From the NCBI RefSeq assembly GCF_020497125.1, contig NC_059084.1, positions 11,187,501 through 11,251,500 of the forward strand: a stretch of DNA of 64,000 nucleotides. Direction: 5' to 3'. The stretch is from Mauremys mutica. Lineage: Eukaryota; Chordata; Testudines; Geoemydidae. The translations under genes were made by a program, and so were the position numbers. Positions 1 through 11,789 of this stretch are shown here, piece after piece. The notes beneath the pieces are model-generated. The model made no database searches. It was not told where the DNA came from and saw only the letters and a list, made by a program, of their open reading frames with translations. Position 1 is the stretch's first letter, and each line of letters starts with the position of its first letter.

Positions 1-537
1 CTCAAGGGCAAATGCGTTACAGTGAGAGACTTAGAGTTCAATCTGTTTAAATGATCAAAAAGAAGATTGAGAGGTGACTTGACCCCAGGATAAAAGTATC
101 TTTACAAAGAGAAAATAGCAGGTAATAAAGGACCGTTTAATCTAGTGGAGAAAGGCATAGCAAGAACAGGTGCTAGATGCTGAAGCTAAACAAATTCAAA
201 TTAGAAATAAGACCCACGTTTTTAAGAGTGAGAATGATTAACCGTTGCAGCAAGCTATGAAGGCAAGTGGTGGATTCTCCCTGTCTTGATGCCTTTGAAT
301 CAAAGGTAGATGCCCTTCTGGAAGATATTATTTATTAATCATGTTTACTATCGTAGGGCCAGCCAATGGTCCCTTTTGCAATAGACCTGTATAAATAGAG
401 TAGCAGGTAGAGTCAAATGCAGGTTATTGGGTTTGATACAGAAGTAACTGAGTAAAATTCAATGGCCTGTTATATACAGGAAGTCAGACTATGTTGTCAA
501 AAGTTCCCTTCCAGGTCTTAAAATCTATGAAACTCTG
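1..537 (+). mobile_element. CR1 LINE 3' end fragment
   Basis: The sequence follows the CR1 3' region in sense orientation: an RRLRGDL-like coding remnant, a segment resembling the usual CR1 end of ORF2 (VVDSP block near 270-290), and the terminal AAAATCTATGAA-type end near 537. A stretch at about 345-405 fits CR1 poorly and may be a small insertion or rearrangement. It lies in a PPP4R1L intron and is diverged, so it is an old copy. Confidence 0.8.
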
Positions 538-1681
538 GTAGATTATATTAACGCTCATTCAGTTAGTTGTATGTCAGCAGCAAGAGCCAATGACACGTAT
601 GATCCTATTCAGTTCTAGCGCTTATATATAAATCAACAAAATGCGTATGGCATTGGTTTTTCCATTTGTACAATTAGTTGACTCATTTTGGTGTTTTCAC
701 TTAAGTGGAAGCGGAATGGGATGGAATAGGGACTGGTAATGGTTCTAGTAATGGTGGCTTGTTTCAATATGATTTTAGGATCTAAATGGCTAGCCTGTAG
801 ATAGACACATTCCTTGATGTCTCTAGCTACTTAGACTCTTTTCAAAAAGCATTTTAATGCATACAATTAAAAAACTTTCCTTCACAGTAATCTTAGTTCA
901 GTATGCTTTGTTTGGGCTGTTGAGGTTTTAACCCCCATACCGTGCTGCTGGTGTAATGTTATCCTTGTATTATAAACCCAGTGAGGAAAACTGCAGTGAA
1001 TGTTGTGTAAGTTCCCTGACATCTAGTGGGAGAACTTTGTAACGCCAGTATTATTTTTTTTGCTGTGATTGGCAGAATTTCACCAGCTACTTGTTGTTCT
1101 TATGGCTATGATATGTGCAGTTTCCCACAGATGATGCAACTTAAGTAGGAGATATTTACATATTCACTGCAGTAATTCAAATATTTCTCATCTTAACTTC
1201 CCAAGAGTATGTGTGGTTGTGTTCTGCAGTTAGGAAGAAATTTCCCATTATAGCATAAAAATGTCAAAATTCCTCAACATTTTTATCTAATAATAATATT
1301 TTAAAGTATTAGTGAAGAAGGAATGAGGGGAAAGTAAGATAAGGAATTTAAGAATCCCTAAGTAACTTACTTTGTAGTTTGATAATTTTCTTATACACCT
1401 GCAATTTGTCAAGTCTCATCACCGAAGCTGCATTTTTTTGTATTTAATTTCATTGAAATGTAGTAGTTCTGAAACATGTACTTCATGCATAAATTTTAGT
1501 CTGGCTGGGAGACTAAACAGAAGAACAAAATCCCAAAGCTTTGCATATAAAAAATTATTGTTCTCCCAGATTTTGAACAACTTTATTTGTGAAACCAAAA
1601 TGGTTTTTCCCCCATCTTCAGCAGGAAGGCGATTAAAGAAAAGAGAGGAATGTTTTGACTCAGTGATCCCTTGTGTTTCAG

Positions 1682-1802
1682 ACAGCTGATCCTGATATTA
1701 GAACTCTACAACCCCAATGATGTGTATGACTACTTACGGCACATTGCGTTAACTCTCTGTTCGGATAAAGTATCGGAAGTCAGGTGGATCTCCTTCAAAC
1801 TG
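1682..1802 (+). CDS. PPP4R1L: PPP4R1L exon (first in window)
   Basis: The 121-bp exon follows a pyrimidine-rich stretch ending TTTCAG and is followed by GTAAAG. It enters with one base completing a split codon and ends in phase 0. It encodes [20 protein letters not shown] and continues to a WISFKL end, a HEAT helix pair. Confidence 0.88.
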
Positions 1803-4800
1803 GTAAAGCATTTTACTTGCCAAAAAAAGTATGAAAAATGTGTTTACTAGCAACACTGTTACTTGAAAAGCTTATTGAAATAATATAGTAACAACAGATA
1901 CTATGAACACAAATATGTTTCAACTAGACCTGGTCAAAAAATGAAGAGACAATTTTTCACGAAGTATTGTGAAGTAGTTTCTGTGCTCCAAATGGGTTTT
2001 TTATTTTTTAATTCCAGCTGTCAAAAAATGACTGTAGGGAGGAAAAAAAGAAGTGGAAAGGAGGGGGGGGGAAACCCAAAATGATAAATGAAAAATGTCA
2101 ACAAAATCTGTTTTTTGAAAAATTTTATTGAAACATTTTTTTAAAATTTACAAATTTTAAAATTTTGAAAAAATAGTTTTTTCATTTAAAAAAATCTTGT
2201 TCCAAAAAAATGTGGACCAGCTTTAGTTTCAACATCTTCCATGTATGCCCAGTTTTTTCTGGGCACAATACAATTATACATGCACTTTTGCAGAGACAAA
2301 AGTGGTGTGGAGAAAGTAAATAAGGAAGTGTTACTTTCATAACCCAAGAATTAGGAATCACCAAATGAAATTAATAGGCAACTGGTTTAAAACAAAGAAA
2401 AAGTATTTCTTCATACAGTGCACAGTCAACCTGTGGAACTCTTTGCCAGAGGATGTTGTGAAGGCCAAGACTATACCAGGATTCAAAAAAGAACTAGATA
2501 AATTCATGGAGGAGAGGTTCATCAATGACTATTAGCCAGGATGGGCAGGGATGGTGTCCCTAACCTCTGTTTGCCAGAAGGTGAGAATGAGCAACAGGGA
2601 ATAGATCACTTGATGATTACCTGTTCTGTTCATTCCCTCTGGGGCACCTGGCATTGGCCACTGTCGGAAGACAGGATACTGGGCTAGGTGGACCTTTGGT
2701 TTGACCCAGGATAGCCGTTCTTACGATAAAAGGTGACGTCCTGGCCCCACCTGAAGTCAGTAACAAAACTCCAGTTGACTTCAATGAAGTTGGGATTTCA
2801 TGCAGACTTTTTCAGGTGCATTTTTGTAAAGGCAAAATCAGAGGTTCCTGAGCAACATGGTTTAAAAAATTCTCGCCCGCAGTCTATTACATTAGACTTC
2901 TGTTTTTTTAAATCGTGGCTCAATAAAAGTTTACAGAATGGACTGGGCATTGGGTATATTGACTAAATACTAATTTTACAAATCTATAAGCCTGCTAATT
3001 ACATGGTTAACCAACAGAACTATTTTTAGACATATTTAAAGATAAAGGGGGAATTTTAATGTATGTACCCAGGTCTTCATGGACTTTTTTTTTTTTTTAA
3101 ACTTACTGATAAGAATACATATGTATAAAAGAGATTAAGGAAAACCTAGATTTTTTTTTTTAAGTAAGGCTAACTCATATGTACAGAATGACGGGAATAC
3201 AAAATGAAATCCTGACTATTTACTATAATCTGATGTGCTGTAGTGCTGATAGTGTGCAATGCTGCACATCATGTGGTGGTAAAGTATTAGACTGCACTTG
3301 GAAGATGTGGCTGCTTTGAAGGGAAAGCTGAACTCTGAATTTCCCTCCTTTCTTCCCTTGTGTCATAGTGTTAATGGTAATTTTCTTTATGAATGAATGA
3401 ATGCTATTTTTTTTGTCTTCCTCAAAACTAAGATTCTCATACGTAATTATAACTATTCAGGAGATAGCAGCACAGTTCTCTTGAATTTATTTCTAATGAC
3501 TTCTTTGAGCCCATTTTGTGTCAGACTTTTCCTGTTAAATATATATGCCTTCTGTAGCGAAGGACATGCTAGTAATCTGTTACATGAAAAAGTAGGCAAA
3601 TGATCTTACTGTTCACTGTTCTTTCCTGTAAGTTGGTTTTATGCTGTAATACAGTTTTGTGTAATAGTGTTTAGTAAGTAGAGAACGTGTCTATATGCTG
3701 GCACTACAGACATCACAGGATCTGCTCTTTACTGCTGTGGTTCTCCACAGAAAGGTGGTGGTGTTGGCGGTAGCGGCAGCAAGGATATCACTGAGAACAC
3801 CCCAAAGTGGTGTTGTAACATTTCTTTTAAAAGCAGCGTTTTAGTGAGACAATAGCAAAGTAGACAGTTGGGTCAGTAAAGAAGCTTAAAAATGGCCTCT
3901 TCTCTCAACCTTTGTGTTTCAGAGCTGTGCTAAGTAAAGCTTTTGTCAAAACAAACAACACTGTAGTTTAATGATACCTATAGTTCTGCAGAGGTTTTGG
4001 CATTCCTAAGTAGTAGTCTTCAAGTAAAGTGATGCCACTTAAATGCTAGTATTCACAGTCTAAAACTCCCCTCTGATCTTTTCACAGGTTGTGGCAATAC
4101 TACAGAAGTTCTATGCAAATAATGCAAATGCGTTGGGATTAAATTTCATTAATGAGCTTGTAGCGAGGTTCCGTCATTGTTCCAAGTGGATTGGAAGACA
4201 AGCTTTTGCCTTCATTTGTCAGGTTAGATTGCCTTTTTACATGTATGGGTTTATCAACAAATAATTGAGAGGATTCATAATGCTGGCAGGAATTGCTTTC
4301 AGAATTGGTAAAGGAATATAGAGCCATTCACCTCCAGAGTATTTAAGAACTATTCCTAATCAGTAATGAGTGAAAGTCATTCTCTTCTCTGGGTGGTTCA
4401 GTGGTTTGTGTGAACTGACATGTCCAAATCACAAAAGCAAACCTCAGAAGTAGCACCCTCCCTTGTCAGCACTCTTGGCAACAAAGCAAAATATAGATGA
4501 GACTGAAAACAAGCTGTGTTTCGTGAAATCCACTGGTAGTACTGGCAGGAGCATATCGTCCTGCAGTGACAGGGGTATACAGTTCACATGTGCTCTTTGA
4601 ATTAGTGGTGATTGCCCAGAGGTGGTGGAAAACGGGTATGTCTCTAAACTTGTTTGCTACCAGGAGGAGGAGGAAGGGAAGTGGTCATTGACTGCCCTAC
4701 TCTTCAGTTTGGTGGTCAGTACTAGCCCCTGAAAAGGCCATACCTCATTTCTTTTAGCCAGGGAAATGATTCATCATAGTAGTTAGTTGTAAGGCAGTGG

Positions 4801-7107
4801 GAAGAGGAGAGGCAGAGTCAAGGTGTTAATGATTCCCAGAATGAAGATTGAAAGTAAGTCCACTGCCTTCGTTGGGCCAACGTCAAATGAATCCTGACAT
4901 CCTAAATTCATATCTAGACAAAGTAGAATGACTAAATGATACTTATCTTTGAGTGGGTCAATCAGATACTTTGATTGCAGTGTCCTTCCAGAAACTTGCA
5001 GGGAAAGGAAGGGCCACTAAAAGAAAAAAATGTATATAAGTAACCTCCCCTTCGTTGTAAATATAAATTTAGGCTGCTTGTGTGGAACAATATACTTTTG
5101 AGAGTTAGGAATACATCTGAAATACTCAGCCAGACAACTAACATTTTTTAAATACAAGCTAAACTTGAGGCAAGTTGGAAAAGAATGGGAGAGAATTGTT
5201 TTTGTTAAAGATACACTGATTATTCACCTTGCTTTATCTTATGTTCTGCTCTTACCTCCATAGGCTGTAGTAGAAGAAGAGTGTATGCCTGTTGACCATT
5301 TTGTCGAACACTTACTTCCCAGTCTTTTAAGTCTTTCTTCTGATCCTGTGCCAAACGTAAGGGTTCTGTTAGCCAAGGCTCTAAGGCAAACGCTGTTGGA
5401 GAAAGGTATGCTAAACTAATTCCTTTGATGTAAGAACTAATTTCTCATTAATAGCATCATTTCTGTAACACCGCAGCTTTTCACAAATTGGCTTGCTCAA
5501 CTGATAAAAAGAATGTTCAGATTTACTAGATAACAAAGGCAGAAACTAGAACATTATAATTTTGGGATCCTACATTTAAATTCAATCTGTGCAGTGCTTG
5601 ATATCAGTTAGTTAGTTTGCAAAAAGAACACAGGCTTGTCTTTCCTTTCAAAAAGGTTTTTTTCTGCTAGCATTAAAAGGCTACTGTATATCCTCTGTAG
5701 TTTGTCACCCTTTTGTGATTTTGACATACATAATACAGATGTGATATTCTATTCAGTGGAGGGCAGTTGATTGCCTGTTTATAGTGGGAAAGTCACATAG
5801 CATGTTATATAAATGACTGAAGACAGGAGTTTTCAAACTTCATTGCACTGCAACCCCCTTTTGACAACAAAAAATTACTATATGACTGCAGGAGGTGGGA
5901 CCGAAGCCTGCGCGTGCCTGAGTCTCACTGCCCAGGGGGCAGGACAAAGCCAAAGCCTGAGCCCCACCACCCCAGACAGGAAAGGTGTTAAAGCCGAAGC
6001 CCAAAGACTTCAGTCCCAGCCAAGGGCCCTGTAACCTGAGCCCTGCCGCCAGTGGCTGTATCCCTTGGGCTTCGGCCCTGGGCGATGGGGCTTGGGCTTC
6101 GGCCCCGAGCCCCTGCAAGTCTAAGCCAGCCCTGGTGACACTATTAAAATGAGAAGCGTTGAGAAGCACTGACTGAAGCCTAAGAGGAGATATCAGTGAA
6201 TTATAGATCCAAAGAGGAGATGCTTTTGAGAAATTCAGAGGTTCGAAATAAGTGAAAGCAATTGTAATCGGACGTTTAAAAGGTTCTGCACAAACTCAGT
6301 TTGCTATAGTCATCAACTGTTTCTCAATTCTAGAGAATGAATAGTATAACAGCCTGGTTTGCAAATACGGTCACTCTTCCACTCATAGGCATATTCCTGT
6401 ATTAGTGTTTCTCAAAACATCCAGGCCACCTCCGATACGTCCCTTTTTATAAAGGGAGTCTCCCTTCCCCACTCCTCACCGGAATCAGTTATATTAATGG
6501 GAGTATTTTGATAGTACTTTAAGAAAAAAATGAACATGGCAGCCTGCCAATTTTCCTTTCTTACTGGTACATTTCCACTTGGGGGCCAGCAAAAGCAAAG
6601 AACCACTTATAGAAATATTGCATATTCAACACAGAGATCTCCATTTGCCAAACCCTAAGTGAAAGAAATTAAGAAAGGAAAAACACAGCATTCTTTCTCA
6701 ACTTCCGTGGGCTAGCCTCAAAGTTAGACACACTTCTCTGGATGAAGGAAGACGCTAACACTAATCTCACCATGTCTTTTAAAGTTACAGATCACACAAA
6801 TTAATAAACAAAATAAAAATAAAAAAAAAAGCAAAGCTTCATTCTCTCTCTTCTGGCAAAGGGTAAGAATAATTTTGTGATGTGCCTGTACAGTACAGCA
6901 CAGCTTTGAATAAAACTGTTTTTCCCCCCCTCCCCTTTTCTGCTTGTTCTAGCTTATTTTAAAAGTATTGGCAACCCTCATCTGGAAGCTGTGGAAGAGA
7001 CTGTTCTAGCTTTACAGTCTGACAGGGACCAAGATGTGTCTTTTTTTGCCACTGTAAAACCAAAACTGAACAATATGGACACGACTTCCCTTGAAAAACA
7101 AAACTAA
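1682..7107 (+). CDS. PPP4R1L: PPP4R1L-type protein phosphatase 4 regulatory subunit, last four coding exons (5' partial)
   Basis: Four exons with consensus splice sites (1682-1802, 4088-4222, 5264-5405, 6953-7107) join in one open frame of 183 residues ending in TAA. The protein reads as HEAT-repeat helices, including the blocks [38 protein letters not shown] and [19 protein letters not shown], which I recognise as the C-terminal end of the PPP4R1 family. PPP4R1 proteins are scaffold subunits that bind the PP4 catalytic subunit. The adjacent ANKRD60 and C20orf85 genes favour the PPP4R1L paralogue over PPP4R1. Splice phases are consistent and no stop or frameshift interrupts these exons. The first exon here begins with one base completing a codon, so earlier exons lie left of position 1. 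The final exon is short and lacks the longer tail I associate with PPP4R1. Family assignment is strong; the choice of paralogue rests mainly on synteny. Confidence 0.88.
1925..2225. mobile_element. hAT-type MITE, AT-rich, 8-bp TSD
   Basis: The 301-bp element has imperfect terminal inverted repeats (TAGACCTGGTC at the left; the right end reads GACCAGCTTTA). It is flanked by a perfect 8-bp direct repeat GTTTCAAC at 1917-1924 and 2226-2233, the duplication length typical of hAT transposons. The interior is rich in runs of A and T with no coding capacity. It sits in a PPP4R1L intron. Related, more decayed copies appear near 16.35 kb, 41.86 kb and 49.8 kb. Confidence 0.8.
2353..2733 (+). mobile_element. 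CR1 LINE 3' end fragment
   Basis: The sequence reads as the last part of CR1 ORF2 plus its 3' UTR. It includes the segment encoding [20 protein letters not shown] residues and an end with the phrase GGAAGACAGGATACTGGGCT. A short antisense copy of the same tail occurs near 43.77 kb. Confidence 0.8.
4088..4222 (+). CDS. PPP4R1L: PPP4R1L exon (second in window)
   Basis: The 135-bp exon is exactly 45 codons, phase 0 at both ends, bounded by CACAG and GTTAGA. It encodes the segment from VVAILQKF to AFAFICQ. Confidence 0.88.
5264..5405 (+). CDS. PPP4R1L: PPP4R1L exon (third in window)
   Basis: The 142-bp exon is bounded by CATAG and GTATGC and leaves one base for the next codon. It encodes [20 protein letters not shown] and continues through [19 protein letters not shown], the most conserved block of the four. 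Confidence 0.9.
5824..6171. mobile_element. hAT-type nonautonomous element with internal CCAAAGCC-rich repeats
   Basis: The element starts CAGGAGTTTTCAAACTT and ends with the inverse motif GAGAAGCACTG, and is flanked by near-identical 8-bp repeats ACTGAAGA (5816-5823) and ACTGAAGC (6172-6179). Its interior is GC-rich and built from variants of a CCAAAGCCTGAGCCCC unit, and its second half runs as the reverse complement of the first. The open frames in it on both strands are products of this base composition. It lies in the last PPP4R1L intron. Confidence 0.82.
6953..7107 (+). CDS. PPP4R1L: PPP4R1L terminal coding exon
   Basis: The exon follows a C/T-rich tract ending TTCTAG. It supplies two bases to the split codon, encodes [20 protein letters not shown] and further residues, and stops at TAA (7105-7107). 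The end is Lys/Asn-rich and less conserved than the preceding exons. Confidence 0.85.
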
Positions 7108-10100
7108 ACTGTTCATCTACTACAAACCCCGAACATCAAAATGGTGACACACTTCATGTTCTTGGAGGAACATGGAACCAAGCAATTTATTGCCTCCCTG
7201 GTCTGAGAGAAAAGGGCTTGTTGAAAATGCCATTATCTTCATTCAGTGACCACTTTTATATCTAAAGCTATGCTTCAGATGGGATGACTACATTCATACT
7301 TCTGTTCTTTTCCTTGTAAACATGGATTGTAACTCATCTCTACACAAGGTCCAGTATTGTAAATACCCTCTTATGAAGTTGCACACATACAGCATTTCAG
7401 TATCATCCGTTACAGTAATATATTTTTAAATACTGTATTTTAAAAAAATCCAGTAATAAAGCAGTTTGCTAGAAACCCCTCTAAGCTCGTAAGTTTAAAA
7501 ACCTGAAGTTAGTAAGCTTAAGTGTAGCTGCTTTCCCCATTTTATTGTGGTTTTTATATTTTTTTTGTTTATAGTATTGCATTTTATTATTTACCTGAAA
7601 AAATGTATATATGTGAATAGCTCCTGAAACTTGGCAAAAGAATTCAAAACATTTTAATCCCACACCAGTGAGAATCATATAAGCCATTTTACGTTATACA
7701 ACACAGGTGGCTTGTTGGAACTAAAGCATGGCTTACTTCTATTTTTAACTTACATGTGATGTTTTTAAAATCAGGGCTTGACTTTCTCTGTATATTGGGG
7801 CAGTTTTTATTACTTTTGTCTTTTGTAAACTGTATTATTATTATTAACATTTTTTCTCACTTCCTGCCGTTAATCCTTGGTCTCCTTTTCTCACTGCTAG
7901 TACTAATGGGTGTGTAATATATATGGACTGTTAACTCCCCAACTGGAAATTGCTAATTCTGCCCTAGCAAAGTTCATTTCATTCAAGGAACTCCAAGGTC
8001 ACAGATTACATGAAGTCTCTGCAATAGGAAGTTAACCTCTATAAATGCTCTGCAAAGTGTGTAAGTAGGGATGCACGTGTATGAGAGTGTATCACATACA
8101 CACATACACCTGTGACTTGAAAAACACAGATCCCTGGGAATCTGTCTCTCTGTACTGTAATGACAGAGAAAGGTTCTTATGTTGTGGTCTCTGTACATTT
8201 CCGTATAGTGCAGATTTCCAGAATACAAAAGTTGACCCATTTTACTTTGCAAATTTGGTTTGTAGTATTGTAGCTGTTGTCATGATTCTTTTGATTGGAT
8301 TTAAACAAAAAATGAAATGGGGAAAACCAAGATTACATTAACTTGACAGGATATTGGATTCTTCTCATATCTAAACAGGAACTTCCGTAGAAAAAAGTAG
8401 CATGAAATCCTCTTCACTAAACCTGGCAGTTTTGCAAAATAGTCACTTAAGCTAAAGAACTGATTATCTTTGCTGGGCCCTGCTTATTTCAGCTCTGCCT
8501 TCCCCTCTTTATGAAGACTTGAACTAACATACGACCTGATCCAAAACCTATTGAAGACAATGGGCTTTGAATCAGAACCACAGCCTTGCAGTATATATAC
8601 TGCATTATGGGGAAATGGATCTCATTTAATGGCAAGTAAATTACTGTGTTCAACATTTGCCTAATGTGTAAACAGACCAGTGAAAGAATAGTTCCTTCCA
8701 CTTTATTTCATTGTTATAATATGAATTACTTATATTGTCTGGAAGTTAAAAATACTAGTTTCTTAAAACTGGATTGTCAGCCTCATAGCAAGTAGCTTTC
8801 CCAGCCTGATTTGTGAGGTTTTTTTGAGTGTTGAATTTTGTATAAATATTTACCAAACTAGTTTTGCATTACAATGTATAGCATTTGTAATAAATTGTTT
8901 GCTTGCAAGACCATAAGATGCTTTTAGAAACTATAGGCAGAAATATATTGTTGCTATTTCAGAAAACAGTTTAAAATCTGTAAATTCCACAACTTCCACC
9001 CTTAATTTTTTTATATAATTTAAAACAAATGCCTCTTCAATGCAAACCAATTTTTTATGACTGCAATTTCTCAGCAAAAAAAAAATGCAAGTTAGTTTTT
9101 TTGTAGTTTTAATATCTTTTTCTAATGCTAACATTATACTAATATTTTTTAAACAGTTCAAATTTTCTAAGATTGTTCTGACCAGGTTTTATTTTTGTTG
9201 ACTATTAACAGGTCGTTAAATTTCTCAGCACTGATCATAAAGTTTTTAAGTGTACATAGATATGTTTTAAATGTACTGTATATAAACTGGTTACTTTGAA
9301 CATTAATACAACCCAGCTTTCTGCTTCCATAATCGTCTTAAAAAGTTACCTTGTCCTACAGTAACTTACTGGAAAAATACAAACTTCTGTATGTTTGTGA
9401 AAGTTGGGATAGTTTTCCATGATGGTATTCTTAGAATCACTTGTAAGCCACCAACTAAGGTCACTAAACGTCCAAAACAAAAATTTGTGTTAAATCTTTT
9501 TTTGGCACCTTTCTAACTCCAGAAATTCACGTCCATTTCAAATGATGTGATTTTGGGAGGTTTTTTAGTAGAGCTTTTAAAAATTTGTTAAAACTCTATA
9601 GTTGCATGCACTAGAGGGGACAACATAGATCTTCCTTTAACTTCAGACAACACGCAGTTCTAGTAAACTGGCTCACTTTTTCCAAGGTGTGCATTTTGTT
9701 TTCATTTTATACTGGAAATATGACTTCAGCATGACTAAAAGACTGCACTTTACCACTCACACTAGACAAATGGTTGCAATGAAGATTAAAGCTGTGTATT
9801 CACATGCAATTCTCTGGGCTGTTTAAATTATGCAAAAACTGTATTTAAAAGCCAAATAGAGCAAAGTGAGATAGTCAGTCCACTTTTGCAAAAGCAGCAA
9901 GAATATCACTCTAAAACACTTTTGGCTAAGGGACATGAGAATAACATTAGTGGTGCAATATTGCTTGGATGCTGTAGAAAATTATCAGGCACTTGTAATC
10001 CAAAGCATGTTAGTCATGTTGCTTAGAATTCAGACTCACTGTATCCGCTATATAGGATACACACTTGGCAACTAACAGGATTCTGCCCTAGTGGCAGCTG

Positions 10101-10380
10101 TCATCTATAAACAGTGTTGTTTAGAGTCCAAATAAGTGGAGACACTCTGGAAGTGCCACTGATTTGCCAGAATATAGAATCTATGTAACTTTCTATTGTA
10201 TTTATCTCAATAAATCTCATGACTGTTTTATGAAATGTCTTTGTGGTAATTGACTCATGTTATAAATAGCATATGCAACTTGTTTTCTTCACCTGCTTAA
10301 AATACAAGTTCAGTACTAAGGATTGTAAAGTGGTAATTGTGATTAAAAATAAACCACGAGCGGGTATAGATTAACAAGGA
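7108..10380 (+). other. Probable PPP4R1L 3' UTR and AT-rich downstream DNA
   Basis: No ORF here resembles a known protein. Canonical AATAAA poly(A) signals occur at 7455-7460, 8889-8894 and 10209-10214, so alternative 3' ends are possible. The stretch is AT-rich and has none of the CR1 or hAT signatures seen elsewhere, which fits a long 3' UTR for at least its first 1.8 kb. Which signal is used cannot be decided from sequence alone. Confidence 0.5.
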
Positions 10381-10523
10381 AAACGAATATAAAATACCCT
10401 AGTGCAGCGTGGCAGAGTTAATGTTGCTGGAGGAGCCTTAATAATAGAATTTCCTCACTTTTCTCTGTTTGATTTCTTAATGTTGCATCAGCGCTAAGTT
10501 TTCCATATAGGAGACATGGGGGG

Positions 10524-11217
10524 TGGGGGAAGAAAGAGGATGTCACAGGGGCTATTCACTGCTAGGGGCACCTCCTCCCGGCCCATCTGGGATTTAGCTC
10601 CTTCCAGGTGCTGCCCCCTCCTCTGGTGGTCTCTCCACCCAGCTTCTTGTCTCACCCTGCAGCCCCTCTTGCTCCAGGAACTGCAGCTTCCTCTTCGTGA
10701 TTTGGCCTTCTGGCCGGGTCACTATGTGTGTTTCCCTCTTCCAGGGTATCAAAGTTTTCCCTCAGTGCTAGTCTCAGGCAGTCTTCCCGTTCATTTCCCC
10801 ATGGTGCCACTTCCTCCGTGGCTGGCAGGGGAGCCTGGGCCTGCCCTCTACTCTGGGTTCCAGCTCAGGGACCCTCTAATGCGCAGCCAAGGTCTGTTCT
10901 CTCCTGGACCTTCCTACCTTTCCCTGAGCCCTCCCCCATCTTTCTGTCCCCTCCTCCCGTTTGCCTGCCCAAACAGCCTCCTCCCAGGGAGTAACTGCCT
11001 CTGTAGTCCCAAACACACCTCCCTCCTTCCAGGGAGTGACTGCAGACTATTCCCCCACAACCCGCCAGCTGCTCTCAGCTATTGGGTTTCTTGTTTTACT
11101 CCACCTGAGCCTCATCCTGCTGCCTGGCTCCTCCTCCAGGTGCAGCCTGGGGAGTTAATTGGCCCAGCTAGCCACCTTAACCCTTCCAGGGCTTTTGGGG
11201 GTGGACACCCCATCACA
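10524..11217. mobile_element. Probable solo LTR, C/T-rich
   Basis: A 694-bp C/T-rich block begins TGGGGG and ends CCCCATCACA, giving TG...CA termini. It is flanked on both sides by six G residues, which could be a target-site duplication but is low-complexity. The terminal CCCCATCACA is shared with the element at 28860-29574, which has a similar length. No internal retroviral genes are present. A 271-codon open frame across it is judged to be a composition artefact. Confidence 0.5.
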
Positions 11218-11786
11218 GGGGGGATGCTGGTTATTAATTTTCACCCATCTCTGTGTTGCTCTCTGCCTCTCAAGGTCTGTCATCCTCTTCTTTTTCACCT
11301 CCCCATGATCCCTGTGCCTTCCCATAAATGAGTTGTGAAGGTCTCCCATACTTCTCCCCAGCTGTTACTTACCTCTCCTGACCCCAGCCTCCTCTGTACC
11401 CGTCTCCCCTTCTCAAGGTGCTCTCCTGCACTCCTTCCCCAGCTCTTCCCTTTTTTCCCTCTTTTGGGTTCCTCACCTAATGTGCTCCTGTGCCCGGCCT
11501 CAAGGTCCCCCTGTGTCTATTCCCCACTCCTGCCTTTACCAAAGAGCAACTCTTCTTCCCCCTCCTCCCTCAGACTCCTCCACATTATCATAAATGAGAA
11601 ATCTCGGCCTATCGCCTCCACCCTCGATCTGGCTTCTGGGAAGGAGGAAATGAAGCTGCTGCTGGTGAGCAGGCTGGTGGCTGTGACTCCTCCCCAGCTG
11701 TCTCAACTGCTGCCCTTTGAGGCTCTGGCCTTTGTTCCCCTTTGAGCAGGAAGAAGGGAAGGACCCCAGTCCTGCAGAGCAGAGAC
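11218..11786. other. Pyrimidine-rich unassigned stretch
   Basis: The stretch is strongly C/T-rich with scattered CTCC and TCCCC tracts. It could be a further repeat segment adjoining the LTR. I see no gene or terminal repeat structure. Confidence 0.3.
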
Positions 11787-11789
11787 TTA

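Noticed and set aside
10516..11331. Open frame of 271 codons on the + strand
   Set aside because: It lies across a C/T-rich LTR-like block, is rich in Pro, Ser and Leu from base composition, has no domain, and overlaps equally long frames in other phases.
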